In this document: positions 22,827 to 27,150 of the stretch, one piece after another
How positions within the stretch are numbered: the stretch's first letter is position 1
Layout of the letters: each line of letters begins with the position of its first letter
NCBI GenBank assembly: GCA_964516295.1
Contig: CAZEYT010000038.1
Location: 1 to 27,150, forward strand
Source: CAZEYT01 sp964516295
Lineage (GTDB): Bacteria; Verrucomicrobiota; Verrucomicrobiia; Chthoniobacterales; Terrimicrobiaceae
Length of the DNA stretch: 27,150 bases
Direction: 5' to 3'
Notes under the pieces: generated by a model
Told to the model about the DNA's origin: nothing
Databases searched by the model: none
What the model saw: only the letters and a program-made list of their open reading frames with translations
Translations under genes and position numbers: made by a program

Positions 22827-23903
22827 TCAGGCGGCGACGATGTTGATATCCTCGGGCTGGATGCGGGCGAAAACGACTTCGCCTTCGTGGAAGTCCATCT
22901 CTTCCTGTCCATCGTTGGCGAGGAGGGCCCCGAGTTCGATCCCGCCCTGAACGATGATCGTGAGGTCGTCCAACGCGCCTTTGAAAATCTCCACAGCCAC
23001 GCGGCCGGGGAAGGAATTCTCGCCGCCCGGATCTTTTCGATAGAGGCGCACCTTTTCGGGACGCAACGAGAGGAGGATCTTGTCGCCGGACACGCGCGCT
23101 CCATCGCGCACCAAGAGCTCCAGTCCGCCCTCCAGCCGGCAGCGGACGCGGCCGTTCTCGCGCCCGATCACATCGGCTTCAATGATGTTGGTCTCACCAA
23201 TGAACGTAGCCACGAAGCGCGTGGCAGGCTGATAATAGATTTCGTTGACCGTCCCGATCTGCTCGACACGCCCGGCATTGATCACCGCGACACGGTCGCT
23301 CATCGTGAGAGCCTCTTCCTGATCGTGGGTCACGAACACGAATGTGATGCCGAGCCGCTTTTGGAGCTGCTTGAGCTCGGTACGCATCTGCGTGCGAAGC
23401 TTGGCATCCAGAGCGCTCAGGGGTTCGTCCAAAAGCAAAACCTTCGGCTCGCATACGATGGCCCGTGCGAGCGCCACCCGCTGCCGCTGACCGCCGGACA
23501 TTTGCGCGGGCTTTCGATCGACAAAGGCCGAAAGGGACGTCATTTCGACCACGCGATCCACCCGCTGCTTGATCTCCGCCCCGGGAACTTTTTTCATGCG
23601 GAGCCCGAACGCGATGTTCTCGTAAATGGTGAGATGCGGGAAAAGCGCGTAACTTTGGAAGACTTGGTTGACGTCCCGGCGATACGGCGGATCGAGCGTC
23701 ACGTCCCGCCCCGCGATGAAAACCTGCCCGCTCGTGGGCGTGTCAAATCCGCTGATCAATCGCAGGCAGGTGGTCTTGCCGCAGCCGGAGGGCCCGAGAA
23801 ACGTCATGAACTCGCCCTCGCGGATCTCAAAATTCACGTCCTGCAGGGCCACGTAGCTGCCGAAGACTTTTGAGACGCTGCGGAGTTCAACCATGCCTGC
23901 CAT
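22827..23903 (-). CDS. potA: ABC transporter ATP-binding protein, PotA type (spermidine/putrescine family)
   Basis: A 358-residue importer ATPase. The nucleotide-binding domain has Walker A GPSGCGKT (37-44), Q-loop VFQSYALFPH, signature MSGGQRQRVALARA (135-148), Walker B VLLLDEPLSALD (155-166) and switch His in FVTHDQEEAL. The C-terminal part (~240-358) is the TOBE regulatory region. Sequence style (FETNI-like GETNIIEADVIG, YENIAFGLRMKKV) is that of PotA, for polyamine import, but related transporters of sulfate or iron share the layout. No permease or binding-protein genes follow: the next gene is the outer-membrane protein. The start at 23903 fits a promoter 8 bp upstream; ATG 23894 is an alternative. 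Confidence 0.9.
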   Translation of the reverse strand: MAGMVELRSVSKVFGSYVALQDVNFEIREGEFMTFLGPSGCGKTTCLRLISGFDTPTSGQVFIAGRDVTLDPPYRRDVNQVFQSYALFPHLTIYENIAFGLRMKKVPGAEIKQRVDRVVEMTSLSAFVDRKPAQMSGGQRQRVALARAIVCEPKVLLLDEPLSALDAKLRTQMRTELKQLQKRLGITFVFVTHDQEEALTMSDRVAVINAGRVEQIGTVNEIYYQPATRFVATFIGETNIIEADVIGRENGRVRCRLEGGLELLVRDGARVSGDKILLSLRPEKVRLYRKDPGGENSFPGRVAVEIFKGALDDLTIIVQGGIELGALLANDGQEEMDFHEGEVVFARIQPEDINIVAA

Positions 23904-23911
23904 GGGTTAAA

Positions 23912-23941
23912 ATCATAAGCGCCCGGAATGCCGGGCGTCAC
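23912..23941 (-). promoter_or_regulatory. Candidate potA promoter overlapping the fabH terminator hairpin
   Basis: On the minus strand, GTGACG (23941-23936), an 18-bp spacer and TATGAT (23917-23912), eight bases before the potA ATG. The spacer holds a hairpin shared with the presumed terminator. Confidence 0.4.
23919..23938 (-). terminator. Candidate terminator after fabH
   Basis: Stem CGCCCGG and CCGGGCG (seven pairs, four-base loop) 25 bp after the fabH stop, followed on the minus strand by a T-rich stretch (TTATGATTTTAA). It would close the yceD-rpmF-plsX-fabH transcript. The U tract is imperfect, so efficiency may be moderate. Confidence 0.5.
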
Positions 23942-23962
23942 GAAGTTTTCAGCGCTGGTCGC

Positions 23963-24979
23963 CTACCACTGGACGACCGAACTCGCGAAAGTGAGACCGC
24001 CGCCGAAAACGACGAGCAAAATGTAATCGCCGACTTCGAAGCGCCCGGTGCGGTTGGCCTCGTCCAGGGCGATGGCGACAGCGGCCGCGGACGTATTGCC
24101 GTAGCGGTCGAGATTGACGTGAAATTTATCCATCGACACGCCCAGACGGTCGGCGAGCGCCTCAATGATCCGGCTGTTGGCTTGGTGCGGGATAATGCAC
24201 TGGAGGTCTTCGGGTTTGAGGCCGCTTTGCTCCAGAGACCGCCGGGCCGCCGCGAGCATGGAAATGACGGCCTGCTTGAAGGTCTCGCGGCCGTTCATCT
24301 GGAGGGTGTTTAACTTTTGGTCGATGTTGTCGCGTGTGGTCGGGATCGCACAACCGCCGCCGGGCATATGGAGGATGTCTCCGTAGTTTCCATCGCTGCC
24401 CATGTAGGTCGTGATGACCCCGTGCGAACCCGCCCGGTAGCGAAGGACCGCCGCGCCGGCACCGTCCCCGAACAGCACGCAGGTGTTGCGATCCTCCCAA
24501 TTGACGATGGAACTCAACTTGTCGGCACCGATGACCAAAATCGTGCTGTAGGTGTGATTGGCGATGAACTGTTGCGCGATTTCGACAGCGTAAAGGAAGC
24601 CCGAACACGCGGCATTGACGTCCAGGCAGGCGGCATTTTTCGCTCCGAGCAGGCGCTGTACATGGCAGGCGGTCGAAGGGAAAAATGTGTCGGGCGTGAT
24701 GGTTGCCACCAGGATCATGTCGATCTCTTCGGCGGTAACCCCGGCATTTTCCATCGCATTGCGCGCGGCATTGGCGGCCATGTGACTGGTGAACTCCCCC
24801 TCGGCGGCAATCCGGCGCTCACGAATGCCGGTACGCTCAATGATCCACTGGTCGGTGGTGTCGACCATGGCCTCGAGGTCGGCGTTGGTGAGGATCCGAT
24901 CCGGCACGTAACTTCCCGTGCCAATGATCGAAACGGTGCGGCTAGGCCGCCGCTCCTTGGGGTGTGGATACATCTTCAT
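23963..24979 (-). CDS. fabH: 3-oxoacyl-[acyl-carrier-protein] synthase III
   Basis: A 338-residue condensing enzyme that starts fatty acid synthesis by joining acetyl-CoA (or another short acyl-CoA) with malonyl-ACP. The Cys-His-Asn triad is complete: Cys125 in DVNAACSGFLYA, His265 in CIIPHQANSR and Asn295 in YGNTSAAA. GTGSYVPDRILTN near the N-terminus and GDGAGAAVL are typical. The start is ATG 24979 (or 24973), inside the plsX 3' end, giving an overlap of 38 or 32 bp. Longer frames upstream are only plsX read out of frame. It is the last gene of the yceD-rpmF-plsX-fabH run. Confidence 0.96.
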   Translation of the reverse strand: MKMYPHPKERRPSRTVSIIGTGSYVPDRILTNADLEAMVDTTDQWIIERTGIRERRIAAEGEFTSHMAANAARNAMENAGVTAEEIDMILVATITPDTFFPSTACHVQRLLGAKNAACLDVNAACSGFLYAVEIAQQFIANHTYSTILVIGADKLSSIVNWEDRNTCVLFGDGAGAAVLRYRAGSHGVITTYMGSDGNYGDILHMPGGGCAIPTTRDNIDQKLNTLQMNGRETFKQAVISMLAAARRSLEQSGLKPEDLQCIIPHQANSRIIEALADRLGVSMDKFHVNLDRYGNTSAAAVAIALDEANRTGRFEVGDYILLVVFGGGLTFASSVVQW

Positions 24980-25976
24980 GAACTGGCCGGATCGCCTCGA
25001 CGATGCGGGAATTGATTTGTTGTTGGACCGCCGTCCGGGCGGCCCGGATCGCGTTGCGCATGGCGCGTGGAGAGGAATTGCCGTGGGCCTTGATGCAGAT
25101 GCCATTCACACCGAGCAGGGGCGTGCCGCCATATTCCTCGGTGCTGGTGCGAGTGCGGATCGAAGTGAACGCTCCACGCGCCAGCCACGCGCCGAGCATG
25201 CGAATCGGCGAGGCTTTCAACTCGACCTTGAGCCACGAAAAGACCGACTTGGCGAGCCCCTCGATGGTCTTGAGCACGATGTTCCCGGTAAACCCATCGC
25301 AGACGACAATGTCCACCGGACGCTGAAAAATTCCGTGTCCCTCCACATTTCCTGCAAAGCGAATCGGGGCCCGGCTCAGCAGTTGATGGCATTCCTGGCT
25401 GAAATCGTTCCCCTTCCCGGGCTCGGTGCCGATATTCAGCAGGCCCACCCGCGGCTCGGGACATCCGAGGAGTTCGCGGAAATAGATCGTGCCCATGATG
25501 GCAAAGCCGACAATGTGTTCGGGCGCGGGATCGATGTTGGCCCCACCATCGATCAAAAGAAAAACGCCGCCCTCGGCCGGGATGAGCACGGCAAGCCCGG
25601 CCCGGTCGATGCCTGGCAGCGTGCGCAGCTTGATCGTCGCCGCCGCCACCAAGGCGCCGGTATGCCCGGCCGAGACGACCGCTTCGGCCTCCCCGCTCTT
25701 CACCAAGTCCATCGCCCGGCTGATCGACGAATCTTTTTTGCGTCGAACGCTGTCCAGCCCGCTGTCGGTCATTTCGACGACTTGGGACGCTGCATGGAAA
25801 TGGATGCGCCCGGAGAGATCCCCCGCGGCTTGGGTGGACAGTTCGGCCCGAATCTTTTCTTCGTCGCCGACGAAAATGATCTCGATGTCGGGGAAGTCGC
25901 GGAGGGCCGCTACGGCTCCGGCCACCGGGTTGCGGGGCGCGAAATCCCCGCCCATGGCATCAAGGGCGATTTTCAT
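24942..25976 (-). CDS. plsX: Phosphate acyltransferase PlsX
   Basis: A 344-residue enzyme that makes acyl-phosphate from acyl-ACP, the first step of the PlsX/PlsY route to phosphatidic acid. Motifs include the N-terminal KIALDAMGGDFAPRNPV, EAVVSAGHTGALVAAA, LLIDGGANIDPAPEHI, VGLLNIGTEPGKGN and VVCDGFTGNIVLKTIEG. Length matches the family. It lies between rpmF (24 bp upstream) and fabH (overlapping). It acts at the inner face of the membrane. Confidence 0.96.
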   Translation of the reverse strand: MKIALDAMGGDFAPRNPVAGAVAALRDFPDIEIIFVGDEEKIRAELSTQAAGDLSGRIHFHAASQVVEMTDSGLDSVRRKKDSSISRAMDLVKSGEAEAVVSAGHTGALVAAATIKLRTLPGIDRAGLAVLIPAEGGVFLLIDGGANIDPAPEHIVGFAIMGTIYFRELLGCPEPRVGLLNIGTEPGKGNDFSQECHQLLSRAPIRFAGNVEGHGIFQRPVDIVVCDGFTGNIVLKTIEGLAKSVFSWLKVELKASPIRMLGAWLARGAFTSIRTRTSTEEYGGTPLLGVNGICIKAHGNSSPRAMRNAIRAARTAVQQQINSRIVEAIRPVHEDVSTPQGAAA

Positions 25977-26000
25977 GCGGGAAATGCCCGGCCCGCCGAA

Positions 26001-26183
26001 TCACTCGGCCTCGATCGTCAGAACCTGCCGTTTGTTGTAGTAGCCGCAGGCGGGGCAGGCAATGTGCGGAAGCACGGCCGCGCCGCATTGCGGGCATTTG
26101 CTGAGCTTGGGCGCGCGCCAGCGGTTGGCCGCCTTGCGGGTGCGCAGGCGCATCTTCGAAGTTTTGCGTTTGGGAACTCCCAT
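26001..26183 (-). CDS. rpmF: 50S ribosomal protein L32
   Basis: A 60-residue basic protein of the large ribosomal subunit. It starts MGVPKRKTSKMRLRTRKA, as in most L32 proteins, and has a zinc ribbon with Cys30, Cys33, Cys43 and Cys46 (CPQC and CPAC), so it is the zinc-containing form. It lies 6 bp after yceD and 24 bp before plsX, the order seen in many bacteria. Confidence 0.97.
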   Translation of the reverse strand: MGVPKRKTSKMRLRTRKAANRWRAPKLSKCPQCGAAVLPHIACPACGYYNKRQVLTIEAE

Positions 26184-26189
26184 AAAGGT

Positions 26190-26657
26190 TTAATCTGATG
26201 TCGGTTTCAATTTGTCCAACTCATCCCATGCCGAAGGGTTCCCTTCCGGTGCCTTCTGGGAGGCGCGGAAGGCGCCCTCCATTGCGGCCGGTCGACTCGT
26301 TGTCCCGCCTCCCGTATCGCATCGCGGATACGGTGGCAAGACGAGATGAATATCCTCCCGCACCGCCGGGGTCAAGTCCATCAGTTCATTCCCGGTCAGC
26401 TCGAGTTGCACTGCAAATGGGTCCACCTCGATATCTTGCTCAAATTCCTCGAGCGTCGCCACGCACCGCAGACGGACCCGGATCTCGAGGCGGCCGGTCG
26501 CAAAAATCCCGGAGCCGCTCTGTCCCACATCGAGCCAATAGCGCACCGGCGACACCGGAACGGCCCCGGCCTCTTCCAATCCGAGAGGCCCCGCATCTTC
26601 CTCCCCTTCCAAGTGGAGCGTTTCTCCCTGCGGGATCTGTCGCAAGTGCACCTTCAT
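26190..26657 (-). CDS. yceD: YceD/DUF177 family protein (23S rRNA accumulation protein)
   Basis: A 155-residue protein of the DUF177 family, always found before rpmF and linked to 23S rRNA processing or accumulation. The middle part has the family core (GRLEIRVRLRCVATLEEFEQDIEVDPF and LTGNELMDLTPAVREDIHLVLP, quoted as RLRCVATLEEFEQDI and LDLTPAVREDIHL-like). The usual cysteine-containing segment is present as YPRCD, and the C-terminus WDELDKLKP matches the WAALDKLK-type end. The start at 26657 is nearly at the transcription start predicted from the promoter at 26666-26694. Confidence 0.88.
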   Translation of the reverse strand: MKVHLRQIPQGETLHLEGEEDAGPLGLEEAGAVPVSPVRYWLDVGQSGSGIFATGRLEIRVRLRCVATLEEFEQDIEVDPFAVQLELTGNELMDLTPAVREDIHLVLPPYPRCDTGGGTTSRPAAMEGAFRASQKAPEGNPSAWDELDKLKPTSD

Positions 26658-26665
26658 GAGCCGGG

Positions 26666-26694
26666 ACCGTACCAGCCACCGCCGGCGGGGTCAA
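26666..26694 (-). promoter_or_regulatory. Promoter of the yceD-rpmF-plsX-fabH operon (near-leaderless)
   Basis: On the minus strand, TTGACC (26694-26689), a 17-bp spacer and TACGGT (26671-26666). Only eight bases separate the -10 box from the ATG, so the transcript begins at or next to the start codon. The spacer opens with the palindrome CCGCCGGCGG. Confidence 0.6.
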
Positions 26695-26748
26695 CGCGCG
26701 GAAAGTCGGATCTTGACCTCGGGCATCGCCAGGCGCGAACGCCCCCGC

Positions 26749-27118
26749 ATGGCCTATTCCGCTTCTCCCGCACGCTACGAAAAAATGCTCTACCGCCGTT
26801 GTGGTCGGAGCGGACTGCGGCTCCCGGCAATTTCTCTGGGGTTGGCACAACTTTGGCGGCATCGACGTTTTTGAGAATTCGCGGGCGATGGTTCTCCGGG
26901 CCTTTGATCTGGGGATTACCCACTTCGACCTCGCGAACAATTATGGTCCGCCGCCGGGCAGTGCAGAGCAAACCTTCGGCCGCATCCTCGCCTCCGACCT
27001 GCGGCCTTACCACGACGAGATTATTGTCTCCACGAAGGCCGGATACCACATTTGGCCGGGGCCCTCGTGCAAGCCGTGCGCAGCGGCAGGGCGCTCTAGC
27101 CCGAGTTCCGCAGTTTGA
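26749..27118 (+). pseudogene. Aldo/keto reductase (YghZ / L-glyceraldehyde 3-phosphate reductase type), frameshifted and cut off
   Basis: Frame 1 from ATG 26749 gives a good YghZ-like N-terminus (YRRCGRSGLRLPAISLGL) and then leaves the family and stops at 26874. Frame 2 resumes with WHNFGGIDVFENSRAMVLRA (from 26843), THFDLANNYGPPPGS with the catalytic Tyr, and STKAGYHIWPGP. The simplest repair is two missing bases near 26840-26843, restoring SLGLWHNFGG. After WPGP (about 27062) similarity ends: family members continue with YGxWGSRKY and another ~240 residues, but here the frame reads unrelated sequence and stops at 27118. The gene is therefore broken twice. It is divergent from the yceD operon with 91 bp between. 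Up to the window end (27119-27150) I see nothing recognisable. Confidence 0.75.
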
Positions 27119-27150
27119 ATTGCTTTGAAAAGTTTTTCCCCAGGGACGCC

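Noticed and set aside
22737..23873. Plus-strand open frame of 378 codons antisense to potA
   Set aside because: It is a shadow of potA with no recognisable domain or ribosome binding site.
24918..26198. Long plus-strand open frame (426 codons) across fabH, plsX and rpmF
   Set aside because: It is antisense to three certain genes and shows only composition-driven sequence.
1..27150. tRNA, rRNA, CRISPR array, transposase or known riboswitch
   Set aside because: None recognised by eye on either strand; no regular spaced repeats and no yybP-ykoY-like leader before the TerC gene.

Overview
The window looks like a chromosomal segment of a GC-rich member of the Verrucomicrobiota. This is an inference from gene content: a PEP-CTERM protein next to a type IV pilin-like protein with an H-x9-DG-like tail, an ECF sigma factor followed by an anti-sigma-like protein with an N-terminal YEQPPPGY module, and a Gram-negative envelope gene set (outer-membrane barrel, lipoprotein, periplasmic amidase). 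There is no rRNA, tRNA, CRISPR array or transposase. Genes are tightly packed, often with 4-nt start/stop overlaps.

Layout. 1-1758 (-): 5' part of a secreted RCC1-repeat protein, running off the left edge. 1759-2427: no convincing gene. 2428-2850 (+): catalytic core of a VanX-type dipeptidase without its N-terminus. 2912-3643 (+): TerC-family membrane protein. 3694-4500 (-): broken MgtC/DUF4010 membrane protein, preceded by a small single-TM protein (4550-4798). 4935-6259 (+): lipA-rlmH. 6266-6754 (-): 3D-domain lipoprotein. 6848-12000 (+): six-gene run of PEP-CTERM protein, pilin-like protein, hemS, hmuT, hmuU and hmuV, met tail-to-tail by an AraC-family regulator (11921-12850, -). 12962-13826 (+): broken patatin-like gene. 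13881-16666 (+): NCS1 permease plus AGXT2-type aminotransferase. 16670-19808 (-): ECF sigma, anti-sigma-like protein, HtrA-like protein with no catalytic triad, and Amidase_3. 19863-21491 (-): purU and a purine nucleoside phosphorylase. 21592-22455 (-): outer-membrane beta-barrel protein with terminator and promoter. 22827-23903 (-): lone potA. 23963-26657 (-): yceD-rpmF-plsX-fabH. 26749-27118 (+): broken aldo/keto reductase.

The two most interesting units are these. (1) The heme-uptake operon keeps the hmuSTUV order, but two surface-type proteins stand where a TonB-dependent receptor is usual. Its promoter carries two direct repeats at a 21-bp period, next to a weak -35 box, which fits control by an AraC-type activator such as the one at the end of the operon. 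(2) In the envelope-stress-like operon, the protease-like member has glycine at all three positions of the HtrA catalytic triad.

Four genes are visibly damaged (VanX-like, MgtC/DUF4010, patatin, aldo/keto reductase). Sequence errors and real decay cannot be separated from this window alone. Several promoters (lipA, yceD, potA, araC-type, PEP-CTERM operon) sit so close to the start codon that near-leaderless transcripts are likely.
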